This document shows, one piece after another, positions 6,639 to 14,537 of a DNA stretch of 26,077 bases. Source of the DNA: DASSCW01 sp036555005 (GTDB lineage Bacteria > Chloroflexota > Limnocylindria > QHBO01); contig DATBME010000021.1 in NCBI GenBank assembly GCA_036555005.1, positions 1 to 26,077 of the forward strand. The letters are read 5' to 3'. Position 1 is the stretch's first letter, and each line of letters begins with the position of its first letter. The notes beneath the pieces were generated by a model, which was not told where the DNA came from, searched no databases, and was given only the letters and a program-made list of their open reading frames with translations. A program made the translations under genes and the position numbers.

Positions 6639-9600
6639 TCAGAGGTGCAGGCGCGTGGCGCTCGACTCGGGCAGCCACGTCCCGGCCAGGGCGCCGCTGC
6701 CGACCAGGAAGTGAGCCCGCCCGTTCACGATCTTCCAGGCGGTGACGGTGACCGCGCGCGGCCTCCCGTAATGCACCGCCTGCGAGCTGGTGACGCCGCC
6801 CTGCGGGCTGTATCGATAGCCGGTGTGCGTGCCAGCCGCCAGGTCGATGCGGGGCGCGGCGGGCAGCTCCAGGCGCCCGATCGATCCGGGCTTGAAGGCG
6901 AACGACGACTCGGCCAGCCAGTAGTGGTTGAGCCGGCCGCCGGCCACGCGCCACTGCGGCTGGCCGTTGATGATCGCCCGGGCATCGGCCAGGACCGAGA
7001 GCGTTCGCGTCACGACCAGCGAGCGCGTGGCGCGCACGTGACCGTCCGCGGCGAACCGGCGCCCGATGTGCAGCGCCTTGCGCAGCCGCAGGGTCACGCT
7101 TGCCGGATGGTTGGTGCGCTCGACGATGCCGTGCAGGTGGGCGCGCGTCGACTCGCGCAGCCAGCGTCCGGCCAGCGGACCGGTCTCGACCAGCAGCCAG
7201 CGACCGGGCAGGTTGGGGATGATGGCCCGCTGGCCGGCGCGGAATGAGCGGGCGTGGGCCAGCCTGATGCGGTCGAGCCGCCGCAGGTCGCCGTCCTGGG
7301 CGATCCCGAAGCCGAGCTGCGGGCCAGGCGCCAGGCTGCCGCGACGCGCTGGTTCGAAAACGGCGCCCGGCGCCGTGGTGAAGCCCCAGCCCACGGGGAT
7401 GACCCGATTCCCGGCCTGATCGCGCAGCTGGTCGGCGAGCCAGATCCGGACCGGGACGCCGGCGGGCAGCGGGGCGTTCGGCGTGACGCTGGCACTCCGA
7501 CGGTCAGCCGCCGCCCTGACGGCCGCGGCCACCCGGACGCCGCCCACCCGCAATTGGACGGTGGCCGCCGACAGGCCGCTGATCGGCTCCGAGAACGTCA
7601 GCCGCGCGCCGCTCTTGGCCGGCACCATCTCCGCGCCGCGGCGCGGGGTGCCGGTTGCCTTGGGGGCGACCAGGTCGGCGACGATGCCCCATCGATTCAG
7701 GGCGGCGGTGCTGAAGCCGGCTGACGGGCCGGCATGGTCGCGGCCCGCGCCATCGGTCGCCGTCAGGCGCAGCAGGTACTTGCCTGCCGGCGCCCAGGCG
7801 CCGCCGGTGAGACGGCCGTTCCAGGTGGCCGTATTGGCGCCGGCCGGCTGTGCGCCCAGTGCCAGGCTGCGGACCACCGTCCCGTCCTCGTCCAGGACGT
7901 CCAGCGCCACCGCGGTCGCGGCTGACTTGAGGGTGTACTCGACCTGCGCGCCGTCGCGCACCCCGTCGCCATTCGGGCTGAACCGCGCGGTCGCGCCGGT
8001 CTGCGTGACGAACGGCGCCAGCCGAGTGACGGTCGGCGCCTGGCGCGGGCCCATGAGCGGCGTGCCCGACTGGGTGGCGCACATCCAGGCGATGAGCGGG
8101 AACGCGGCGCTCGGCCATTCGGCGAATCCGTACTGCACCCGGAACCAGCGGCATCCATCGGCGCGGATCGGGCCTTCCAGCACCTTGACAACGTCGCCGG
8201 CCGTGGCATTGGCCACGATGCCGAACCCCGTGCCCGGGCCGGAACGCACGTTGAGCGTGGCGGCCGTCACGCGCGCGAAGGCTCCCGGCTTCACGCTGGC
8301 TGGCCGCGGCGGCACGCGGATCCAGCGTTGCGCGTTCCCCTTCACGTCCACGGCCCGCATGCGGAACTCATAGGTCGAACCGGCGTAGCCGGTGAACCAG
8401 GCCGCCGTCTTCTTGGTCCCGCTCAGCCAGGTGCGCCAGGGGCCGCCATTGCGGCGGTGCTGGACCGTGTAGCTGAGGACGCCCGAGGCGTAGTCCTTGG
8501 CCCGCCACCTGAGCATGAATGCCTGCGCATCGGTCGTCGACGGCATGAGCTTGACGCCGCCCACCGGCGGCGCCGTGTCGTGCACGAACTTGTTCGCCAG
8601 CAGGCGCCACAGCTCATCGCGGCCGGCGTCCATGAGCAGCGTCCACATCCCGGCGCCGGCCAGGCCGCGGGCGTTGATCAGGTCGTACTTGGCGCCCAGG
8701 GAGTGCACGTCGTCGTAATAGCCCTGTACCCAGTGACGGCCGGCGCCGTCCCAGTATCGATACCACGGCACCTTGCCCACGTCGTCCCAGCGACGGCCGT
8801 ACTGCGCCGCCTGCGCCCGGTGCCCGGTGTAGGTGTAGGACTTCGAGCCGCCGCCCAGTGTCGGGGCGTTCAGGCCGCTGCCGCTGGTCGGCCAGGTGCG
8901 CCCGTAGTAGGGCACGCCCCAGATCAGCTTGGCGGGGCTGGTCTCGGTGAGGAAGTCGGCCATGCTGCCGGCCACGTCCAGCGTGTAGGGGCTCTGCATG
9001 GGCGCCACGCCTCCGGCGCGTGACGAGCCCGACCAGTGGAAGTCGTAGCCCATCACGAACAGCGCGTCCGCGGCGCCGCTGGCGGTCAGGCCGGCCACGT
9101 CGTAGCCGGTGGCCCAGGTGGCGGCGCCGGCCATGACGCAGACGGTCAGGTAGTCACCCACGTCATGGTTGACCAGCGCGCGCTTCAGCTGCCGGACGAA
9201 GCTGACGTACTCGTCGCGCAGTGCGGTGGCCAGCGGCTCGAAGTCCAGGTTGACGCCATCGGCGCCCCGCGTCCGGACCGCGCTCACGATCTGGTTCACC
9301 AGCCGGCTGCGGGCAGTCGGGCTCCCCAGCAGCATCGCCTGGCGGTGAGCCGAGGCGCTGTCCCAGGCCATCATGGTGACGGTCAGCACGACCTTCACGC
9401 CGCTGGCGTGGGCGCGGTTGATGACATCGGTCATGCGCGAGCTGGTCCAGCCGGCCCAGCCGGTGGTCGGGCTGCCGGGCTGGCCCTTGACCAGGTTGCC
9501 CTCCATGTTGGCGTTGACGCTGAAGTAGGCGATCGTCGAGACGAGCTGGTAGTTCATCGAGGACAACGCCGCATCGGTCAGCATCCAGTAGGGCAGGAAG

Positions 9601-9947
9601 CCGAAGACCTCCTTGCGCAGCCCGTTGGGCAGCCTGGCGGCGGTCAGCTGCGATGCCGTCCCCACCGGGCCAGAAGAGGCACCGCTCAGCGGAGCTTCCC
9701 GCGCCGCATCGAGCGCCACCTCGGGGGCCGCGCCCGGCGTGAAGCGCATCGCGTCGCCGGCATGCTCGGCCAGCATCTCGGCGTGGACGGATGGCTGCTG
9801 AAGCTCCTCCGGCAGCGGCGGCAGCACGCGGCCGTCGGTGGGGCGCAGCGCTCCTGCTGGCAGCGGATCGGCCGCCAGGCCGGCGCTCGGCATGACGCAG
9901 GTGAGGGCCAGCAGCAGGACCAGGGTGAAGCGTGCGCGTCGCGGCAT
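6639..9947 (-). CDS. Secreted multidomain GH18 glycosidase (SH3b, FlgD-like and SbsA-like Ig domains, three shared repeats)
   Basis: This 1102-residue protein has a clear signal peptide (1-26, RRARFTLVLLLALTCVMPS, cut near AGLAA). The GH18 barrel spans about 112-455: FGFLPYWML (115-123), catalytic DGVNLDFE (230-237, Glu237 the proton donor), VMGYDFHWSG (298-307) and WGVPYYGR (343-350). After it come an Fn3-like domain (460-545), a bacterial SH3 domain (558-620, LNVRSGPGTGFG), a FlgD-like Ig (655-733, FSPNGDGVRDG), an SbsA-type Ig_5 (760-858, SEPISGLSAATVQLRV) and three copies of the repeat shared with its neighbours. GH18 with SH3b resembles spore-cortex or wall glucosaminidases, so peptidoglycan or chitin-like polymers are likely substrates; which one cannot be told. 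The ATG at 9947 overlaps the stop of a 16-codon leader ORF (TGATG); GAGGTGA lies ten bases upstream. Confidence 0.88.
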   Translation of the reverse strand: MPRRARFTLVLLLALTCVMPSAGLAADPLPAGALRPTDGRVLPPLPEELQQPSVHAEMLAEHAGDAMRFTPGAAPEVALDAAREAPLSGASSGPVGTASQLTAARLPNGLRKEVFGFLPYWMLTDAALSSMNYQLVSTIAYFSVNANMEGNLVKGQPGSPTTGWAGWTSSRMTDVINRAHASGVKVVLTVTMMAWDSASAHRQAMLLGSPTARSRLVNQIVSAVRTRGADGVNLDFEPLATALRDEYVSFVRQLKRALVNHDVGDYLTVCVMAGAATWATGYDVAGLTASGAADALFVMGYDFHWSGSSRAGGVAPMQSPYTLDVAGSMADFLTETSPAKLIWGVPYYGRTWPTSGSGLNAPTLGGGSKSYTYTGHRAQAAQYGRRWDDVGKVPWYRYWDGAGRHWVQGYYDDVHSLGAKYDLINARGLAGAGMWTLLMDAGRDELWRLLANKFVHDTAPPVGGVKLMPSTTDAQAFMLRWRAKDYASGVLSYTVQHRRNGGPWRTWLSGTKKTAAWFTGYAGSTYEFRMRAVDVKGNAQRWIRVPPRPASVKPGAFARVTAATLNVRSGPGTGFGIVANATAGDVVKVLEGPIRADGCRWFRVQYGFAEWPSAAFPLIAWMCATQSGTPLMGPRQAPTVTRLAPFVTQTGATARFSPNGDGVRDGAQVEYTLKSAATAVALDVLDEDGTVVRSLALGAQPAGANTATWNGRLTGGAWAPAGKYLLRLTATDGAGRDHAGPSAGFSTAALNRWGIVADLVAPKATGTPRRGAEMVPAKSGARLTFSEPISGLSAATVQLRVGGVRVAAAVRAAADRRSASVTPNAPLPAGVPVRIWLADQLRDQAGNRVIPVGWGFTTAPGAVFEPARRGSLAPGPQLGFGIAQDGDLRRLDRIRLAHARSFRAGQRAIIPNLPGRWLLVETGPLAGRWLRESTRAHLHGIVERTNHPASVTLRLRKALHIGRRFAADGHVRATRSLVVTRTLSVLADARAIINGQPQWRVAGGRLNHYWLAESSFAFKPGSIGRLELPAAPRIDLAAGTHTGYRYSPQGGVTSSQAVHYGRPRAVTVTAWKIVNGRAHFLVGSGALAGTWLPESSATRLHL
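6663..7340 (-). repeat. Three copies of the shared C-terminal repeat (GH18 gene)
   Basis: Copies are coded by 7149-7340, 6906-7100 and 6663-6851. They close with TGPLAGRWLRES, GGRLNHYWLAES and SGALAGTWLPES. Copy 3 has the clearest start, AAGTHTGYRYSPQGGVTSS, nearly the same as AGTxTGYxFxxxG in the 11844-10102 gene. Copy 2 is the most diverged. The three are separated by 16-18 residue linkers. Confidence 0.75.
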
Positions 9948-9997
9948 CAGGGTCGGGTCACCTCGCTGGGATCGATCGCGGCGACGCGGTCGCGCAT
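9947..9997 (-). CDS. Possible 16-residue leader peptide upstream of the GH18 gene
   Basis: A short ORF (MRDRVAAIDPSEVTRP) starts at ATG 9997, nine bases after GAGGACC (10007-10013). Its TGA shares a base with the GH18 ATG (TGATG), the arrangement used for translational re-initiation. Its first codons match the start of the next secreted gene, MRDRT. That gene also begins just after GAGGACC, so the two 5' ends look related. It could be a regulatory leader, a decayed gene start, or chance; there is no independent proof of translation. Confidence 0.3.
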   Translation of the reverse strand: MRDRVAAIDPSEVTRP

Positions 9998-10053
9998 GAC
10001 CGCATCGGTCCTCACCATACCGACCAGCACTCCCCCTAACCATGGTACGGATG

Positions 10054-10076
10054 GGCCACTCGCCGCGCGAGTGGCC
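10054..10076 (-). terminator. Stem-loop after the caspase-like secreted gene
   Basis: GGCCACTCG and CGAGTGGCC form a perfect 9-base stem around a 5-base CCGCG loop, beginning 25 bases past the stop of the 11844-10102 gene and before the GH18 leader. It has the size and place of a factor-independent terminator. No T-run follows on the minus strand, so it may be a weak terminator or an mRNA 3' end stabiliser. Confidence 0.45.
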
Positions 10077-10101
10077 GATGCCCGGTTCCCCGGCCGGGAG
10101 G

Positions 10102-11844
10102 TCAGCTCGAGACGAGGGCGACCACGGTGGAGGCGCGCAGCCAGTAGCCCTTCCACGGCCCGCTGGTCATGCGGAACCACCTGCCCGTCTGGCCCGGGAG
10201 GGCGCGCAGCTCGGCGGCATTCCCCTCGCGGTAGCGGCCGGTGGAGGTGCGCGTGCCGGACATCGCTCCCGAGGGACTGAAGGTGTAGGCCGTGTGGGTA
10301 CCCTTCCGCGCCCCGACCCGTGCCGGTGGGTCGAACGCCTCGTCCCCGCCGGTCGTGGCCACCGACCCGCCCGGCAGCGAGACGGCGTCCGACTCTCGCA
10401 GCCAGTAGCCCTTCCAGGTGCCACTGGTCACGTAGAACCAGGTGCCGGCCTGGCCGGCGATGGTGCGGCGCAGGCTGGTGGTCACCGTCGCGGCCGATGC
10501 CAGCGTGCCGTGCTTGGAGAGGGTCAGCTTGCCGTCCAGCGTGAACCGGTAGCCGGTGTTGGTCCCCACGCCAAGGCTGAGCGAGGTCGCCGGTGCGTAG
10601 ACCGTGATGCCGGGGTCCAGGTCGCCGGCCATGGTGAAGCGCCAGCTGGTGGCCGCCAGCCGCTTGCCCAGCGCGCCGCGCACGTCGGTGCTGAGGCTGG
10701 CCCGGTAGGTCGTGCCGGGCTCCATGCTCACCGACGGCGTGAAGGTCGCGGTGCGGGTCGAGGAGGAGTACGTCACGGTGCCGGGGACCTGCAGGCCGTG
10801 CAGGTCCGCCACCCTGAAGCTGGTGGTGCTCAGCCCGGTGACCGGCTGGTCGAAGGTGACGGTGACCGGCGTCCCATCGGCCACTTCGACGGCGTCATCC
10901 GCCGGGCTGACGGCAGCCACCGAGGGGCCGGGCGGCGAGACGTAGACGCCCTCCGCGCCGGATGGCGTCAGGCTTGGGCGGCCGGCGTAGGCCAGCCAGT
11001 AATCGGTGCCCATGCTGGTGGAGGTACGCTGGATCCAGACCTCGCGGCCCGACAGGTCGGGATGGTCGTCTCGGCGCTGGGCGGTCGAGGAGTAGCCGTT
11101 CGCGGCCTCGGCGATGGCCCCGAAGGTCCAGTCGCGCTGGCGGAGCACGAGATCGACCAGCTGCTGGGCGCCCTGGTACATGTCAGTGGCGAAGTAGGCG
11201 CCGGCGCCCACCTTCAGCGCGGGATAGCTGTAGTTGCGGACCCGCTGGAAGGCGACCGACTCGGTGGCCTTGACGTCCCAGCCTTCACCCGCCCCGGGCG
11301 TGTAGCAGGCCTTGCTGTAGATCATCACCCAGTTGGCGGCCGGCGCGATCCCATCGGTCCCCTTCTTGCCGCCGCAGTAGTTCCACTGGGCGGCGCCGTC
11401 CGAGGCGGTCAGGGTCCCGAGCAGGGCCTTCTCGCCGCAGTAGACCATCGTGGTCGACCAGTTGTCCGAGTCCCCGCCGTTGACCGTCCGGTTCAGGCCC
11501 CAGCCGTTGTGGCGGTCGGGCCATTCGCTGCTGCTGTACGGGCTGGGCGAGCCGTTGCCGTGCCCCAGGTACACGACCACGCTGGCTCCGGCGACCGCGC
11601 TGCGCACCCGGCTCCAGGTGGCCCGTGGCGAGTACACCTTCACGACCTCTGCGCCGGCCGCGGTGGCCACGCTGGCGATCTGGTTGCCGGTGACCTTGTA
11701 GCTCGCGGTCAGCGCCCCGGTGGGCCCGACGATGATGACGACCTTCAACGGGTCGGCAGCGGCGACCGGCGCGGCGGCCAGCACCGACCAGGCCATGGCC
11801 AGGCCGACGGCAAGGGTGAAGGCGGATCGGGTTCGGTCGCGCAA
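10102..11844 (-). CDS. Secreted protein with a clan CD (caspase/gingipain-like) peptidase signature and two shared repeats
   Basis: This 580-residue protein starts at TTG 11844, four bases after GAGGACC (11849-11855), and has a signal peptide (MRDRTRSAF, hydrophobic 8-29, APVAAADP). The N-terminal domain (33-290) opens with a Rossmann-like strand, LKVVIIVGPTG. It then has ASVVVYLGHGNGSP (87-100) and WVMIYSKACYTPG (172-184). A hydrophobic strand ending His-Gly (His95) and a second ending Ala-Cys (Cys180) are the hallmark of clan CD cysteine peptidases (caspases, legumain, gingipains). The 85-residue spacing is longer than usual, with an insert holding Cys136 and Cys157. An SbsA-type Ig_5 domain follows (308-405), then two shared repeats (421-484, 509-571). 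The peptidase call is inference from these motifs; a non-catalytic surface protein is the alternative. Its neighbours are mreC upstream and GH18 downstream. Confidence 0.7.
   Translation of the reverse strand: MRDRTRSAFTLAVGLAMAWSVLAAAPVAAADPLKVVIIVGPTGALTASYKVTGNQIASVATAAGAEVVKVYSPRATWSRVRSAVAGASVVVYLGHGNGSPSPYSSSEWPDRHNGWGLNRTVNGGDSDNWSTTMVYCGEKALLGTLTASDGAAQWNYCGGKKGTDGIAPAANWVMIYSKACYTPGAGEGWDVKATESVAFQRVRNYSYPALKVGAGAYFATDMYQGAQQLVDLVLRQRDWTFGAIAEAANGYSSTAQRRDDHPDLSGREVWIQRTSTSMGTDYWLAYAGRPSLTPSGAEGVYVSPPGPSVAAVSPADDAVEVADGTPVTVTFDQPVTGLSTTSFRVADLHGLQVPGTVTYSSSTRTATFTPSVSMEPGTTYRASLSTDVRGALGKRLAATSWRFTMAGDLDPGITVYAPATSLSLGVGTNTGYRFTLDGKLTLSKHGTLASAATVTTSLRRTIAGQAGTWFYVTSGTWKGYWLRESDAVSLPGGSVATTGGDEAFDPPARVGARKGTHTAYTFSPSGAMSGTRTSTGRYREGNAAELRALPGQTGRWFRMTSGPWKGYWLRASTVVALVSS
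10132..10584 (-). repeat. Two copies of the shared C-terminal repeat (caspase-like gene)
   Basis: Copies are coded by 10393-10584 and 10132-10320. They begin GVGTNTGYRFTLDGKLTLS and RKGTHTAYTFSPSGAMSGT, and close SGTWKGYWLRES and SGPWKGYWLRAS. They are the best-conserved pair of the seven and define the pattern most clearly. Confidence 0.8.
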
Positions 11845-11982
11845 TCGAGGTCCTCGGGGCGAGAGGCAGGTGCGTTTTGTGCTCCGACAAGGGTCCTCCC
11901 GCGCACGGCGACCGGGGTATGCCCCGATGGTCTGCGAGGGTCACGGCCGATGGGGCCATGTGTTCCGGCGCACCGCGCGCCA

Positions 11983-12837
11983 TCAGTCCTGCTGGTAGTC
12001 GGTCACCACCATCAGCCGCTCGAGGCCGCGGAAGTCGAGCGCGGGACGCACGAAGCCGGTCTGGGTCAGCGCGTTGCTGTCTTCCTGGACGGCCTGGACG
12101 TGCCCGATCAGCAGGCCCTTGGGGTACGGGCTGCGTGCCGCGTCGTCGGCCAGCTCCAGGCCGGCCGTCACGATCTGGTCGCCCTCGGCCAGCTCGTCGG
12201 TGACGTCCACCTGGACCATGACCAGCTGGCCGCCCAGCTGGCCCTGCACCAGGCCCAGCGCGCGAGTGCGCTGGTCCAGCGCCACCACGCTCGAGCGCGT
12301 GTCGACGATGAGCCGCACGGTGGCGGTGTCGCCGCCGACCGACACGATGCTGCCCGCCAACGCGCCCGCCCCGTCAGCCGAGCCGACCACCGGCATGCCC
12401 ACCGCCACTCCCTGGTCGGTGCCGGCATCGATGCCGATCTCCCAGGTGAAGTTCGAGGGGTCGCGGCTGATGATGCGGACCGGCAGCAGGTCCATCTCCA
12501 GCGACTCGGTCAGGCCCAGCAGCTCCCGCAGCTCGGCGTTCTCGACCGCCGCCTCCTGCAGCTCGGCGATGCGCTGCTCCGCCGCCGCCAGCCGCCGGCG
12601 CAGGTCGTCGTTCTCGGTTCGCAGGCGGTCGATCTCGCCGATGGTGCCGAACACGCCAGCAATGCCAGAGCCGATGCCGCCGATGGTCTGGCGAACCGGA
12701 TCCAGCGCCCGGGCGCTGATGCGCTGCAGGGTGAGCGCGGGATCGGTCTGGCTGGCGAGCAGGAGCAGCAGCGAGATGATGGTGAAGGCGGCGAACCACA
12801 GGCCGGTGCGGCTGCGGCGATGCGGGCTGCCGATCAT
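11983..12837 (-). CDS. mreC: Rod shape-determining protein MreC
   Basis: MreC is the extracytoplasmic scaffold of the elongasome, linking MreB filaments to wall synthases. The 284-residue protein has the standard layout: a short basic N-terminus, one membrane helix (13-29, LWFAAFTIISLLLLLAS), a coiled coil (about 66-107, DRLRTENDDLRRRLAAAEQR) and the two-barrel domain with VRIISRDPSNFTWEIGIDAG (120-139) and KGLLIGHV. It starts 27 bases after mreB, so it is in the same operon. No mreD follows; after a 138-base gap come the secreted genes. The spacer 11845-11982 has a small CGGGG-TATG-CCCCG hairpin but no clear promoter. Confidence 0.93.
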   Translation of the reverse strand: MIGSPHRRSRTGLWFAAFTIISLLLLLASQTDPALTLQRISARALDPVRQTIGGIGSGIAGVFGTIGEIDRLRTENDDLRRRLAAAEQRIAELQEAAVENAELRELLGLTESLEMDLLPVRIISRDPSNFTWEIGIDAGTDQGVAVGMPVVGSADGAGALAGSIVSVGGDTATVRLIVDTRSSVVALDQRTRALGLVQGQLGGQLVMVQVDVTDELAEGDQIVTAGLELADDAARSPYPKGLLIGHVQAVQEDSNALTQTGFVRPALDFRGLERLMVVTDYQQD

Positions 12838-12864
12838 CGGCCCGGACCGATGGCGCCGCGCAGC

Positions 12865-13923
12865 CTAGCGCGGCGCGCGCGTGAACTGCTCGCTGACCAG
12901 CACGCGCTCCAGCGTGTCCAGGTCCTCGAGCACCCGCCCGGTCCCCCGCACGACGCAGGTCAGCGGATCGTCAGCGATGTGGACCGGCATCTGGGTCGCC
13001 TCGGCGACGCGCTTGTCGAGCCCCGCCAGCAGTGCCCCGCCGCCAGCCAGCACGATGCCCTGGTCCATGATGTCGGCCACCAGCTCCGGCGGCGTTTCCT
13101 CGATCGTCTCCTTGATGGCGTCGATGATCTCGGCCACCGACGGCTCCAGCGCCTCGCGGATCTGGTCGCTGCCGACCTCGACGCTGCGCGGCAGGCCGGT
13201 CAGCAGGTCGCGGCCGCGGAAGGTGACGGTGCGGCTGGCGCCCTCGACCGGGTAGGCGGAGCCGACCGCGATCTTGATCTCCTCGGCGGTGCGCTCGCCC
13301 ATCAGCAGGTTGTACTCGCGTCGCGCAAAGCCGACGATGTCGGTGTCCATCTCGTCGCCGCCGATGCGCACGCTGCGGCTGACCACGATGCCGCCCAGGC
13401 TGATGACCGCCACCTCGGTGGTCCCGCCGCCGACGTCGACCACCAGGCTGCCGGATGGCTCGGAGACGGGCAGCCCGGCGCCGATGGCGGCCGCCATCGG
13501 CTCCTCGATCAGGCGTGCCCAGCGCGCCCCGGCGTTGACGGTGGCATCGCGCACGGCTCGCTTCTCGACCTCGGTCACGCCGGAGGGGATGCCCACCAGC
13601 ACCCGCGGGCGGCGAATCTGGGCGAAGCGCTCGTGCACCTTGGCGATGAAGTAGCGAATCATCTGCTCGGTGACGTCGAAGTCGCTGATGACCCCGTCCC
13701 GCAGCGGCCGGATGGCCACGATGTTGGCCGGCGTGCGCCCGACCATGCGCTTCGCCTCCGCCCCGATGGCGAGCACTCGCTTGCTGCGGGTGTCCATGGC
13801 CACCACGCTCGGCTCGCTGATGACGATGCCGCGGTGCCGCACGGTGACCAGCGTGTTGGCCGTGCCGAGGTCGATCCCGACGTCGTGGCTGAGGAGGCCG
13901 AGCAGGCCGTCGAAGAGTCCCAC
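12865..13923 (-). CDS. mreB: Rod shape-determining protein MreB (bacterial actin)
   Basis: MreB polymerises under the membrane and directs lateral wall growth. The 352-residue protein has the actin-fold nucleotide motifs: phosphate-1 GIDLGTANTLV (16-26), phosphate-2 VVDVGGGTTEVAVI (161-174) and the adenosine motif VLAGGGALL near 290-300. Other family blocks are VAIRPLRDGVISDFD (69-83) and RIGGDEMDTDI (187-197). The N-terminus (MGLFDGLLGLLSHD) is a short amphipathic stretch suited to membrane contact. The start is GTG at 13923 with GGAGG four bases upstream (13928-13932). It leads mreC; presence of the pair implies a rod-shaped cell or at least an MreB-based elongation system. Confidence 0.97.
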   Translation of the reverse strand: MGLFDGLLGLLSHDVGIDLGTANTLVTVRHRGIVISEPSVVAMDTRSKRVLAIGAEAKRMVGRTPANIVAIRPLRDGVISDFDVTEQMIRYFIAKVHERFAQIRRPRVLVGIPSGVTEVEKRAVRDATVNAGARWARLIEEPMAAAIGAGLPVSEPSGSLVVDVGGGTTEVAVISLGGIVVSRSVRIGGDEMDTDIVGFARREYNLLMGERTAEEIKIAVGSAYPVEGASRTVTFRGRDLLTGLPRSVEVGSDQIREALEPSVAEIIDAIKETIEETPPELVADIMDQGIVLAGGGALLAGLDKRVAEATQMPVHIADDPLTCVVRGTGRVLEDLDTLERVLVSEQFTRAPR

Positions 13924-14537
13924 GGTCCCTCCGGGATTGGTGCTGCGCCGGCCCGTGGCACGACAGGGCGGCGCGAAGATGGTCAGCGGCTGCGCGGCAC
14001 GGCCAGCGCGGGTGAAACCCTAGCACACGGCCCTGGCCCCAGAGCCGATCAGGACGGGCGGGCGCTGGACCTCCTCCCCGGCCGTCCCATCGCTGTCACC
14101 GATGGAGGCTGCGATCACGGTCACGCCAGGGCCCACCGTGTAGCTGTGACCGATGAATCGGCCGTCCGAGCCGCCCAGCGGCCGTTTCATCGGTGTCATC
14201 GGTGTTCGGTCGGGCAAGGCGCCTGGGAGGTGACGAGTTGTTGTGGGACCAGGGCTGATTCACATGGGTGACTCAGATGGCGCAGGACGCAGTCCTCCGG
14301 CTGCGGGCGATGCACCCAGTGGAATGAGAGCGAGCGGGAGGGCCCTCAGCTGCGTGATTCGATGACCCCACCTGAATCCGCCGCGATGGATCGGCGGGCT
14401 CCTTTCCGCGAGGGAGCCGATACTCGGGTCGCGAGTACATCGGCGCCCCTGGCACCTCTTCAGGTGTCACCGCACTCCCAGGCTGGGTGCCGCGGCGCGT
14501 CGGTTGGGTGAGAACCGGCCGCGGCGCGCCGATGTAC
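13924..14537. other. 614-base non-coding gap between mreB and the phosphodiesterase-like gene
   Basis: I see no convincing protein gene here. Two 65-codon frames (14020-14217 from TTG, and 14273-14470 from GTG, minus strand) have no ribosome site or family features. Contents: a candidate mreB promoter at 14017-14025, a 9-base tandem duplication CATCGGTGT at 14188-14205, an AGGAC/GTCCT hairpin near 14284-14296, and a strongly structured segment at 14378-14539 described separately. No tRNA, RNase P, SRP or tmRNA signature was recognised. Confidence 0.6.
14017..14025 (-). promoter_or_regulatory. Candidate extended -10 promoter (TGC-TAGGGT) for mreBC
   Basis: On the minus strand TGC directly precedes TAGGGT, an extended -10 form typical of GC-rich genomes. 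It would give a leader of about 87 bases before the mreB GTG. No -35 match is obvious, which is tolerated by extended -10 promoters. It is the only such element in the 150 bases before mreB. Confidence 0.35.

Noticed and set aside
7351..7358. GGTTCGAA, a tRNA T-loop-like string
   Set aside because: It is inside the GH18 coding region and no acceptor or anticodon stem can be built around it.
14188..14205. Tandem CATCGGTGT x2, considered as an operator or CRISPR start
   Set aside because: Only two abutting copies, no spacers and no further repeats; likely simple slippage.
14249..14262. AGGGCTGATTC, similar to the 5' end of tmRNA
   Set aside because: No matching 3' tRNA-like half, no T-loop and no tag reading frame were found nearby.
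10042..14271. A 1409-codon open frame on the plus strand
   Set aside because: It lies opposite the caspase-like gene, mreC and mreB, all clearly coding. Its translation is low-complexity Gly/Arg/Ala/His typical of antisense frames in high-GC DNA.
14020..14470. Two 65-codon minus-strand frames in the mreB upstream gap (14020-14217 and 14273-14470)
   Set aside because: TTG and GTG starts, no ribosome site, no hydrophobic or domain pattern, and the second overlaps the structured segment.
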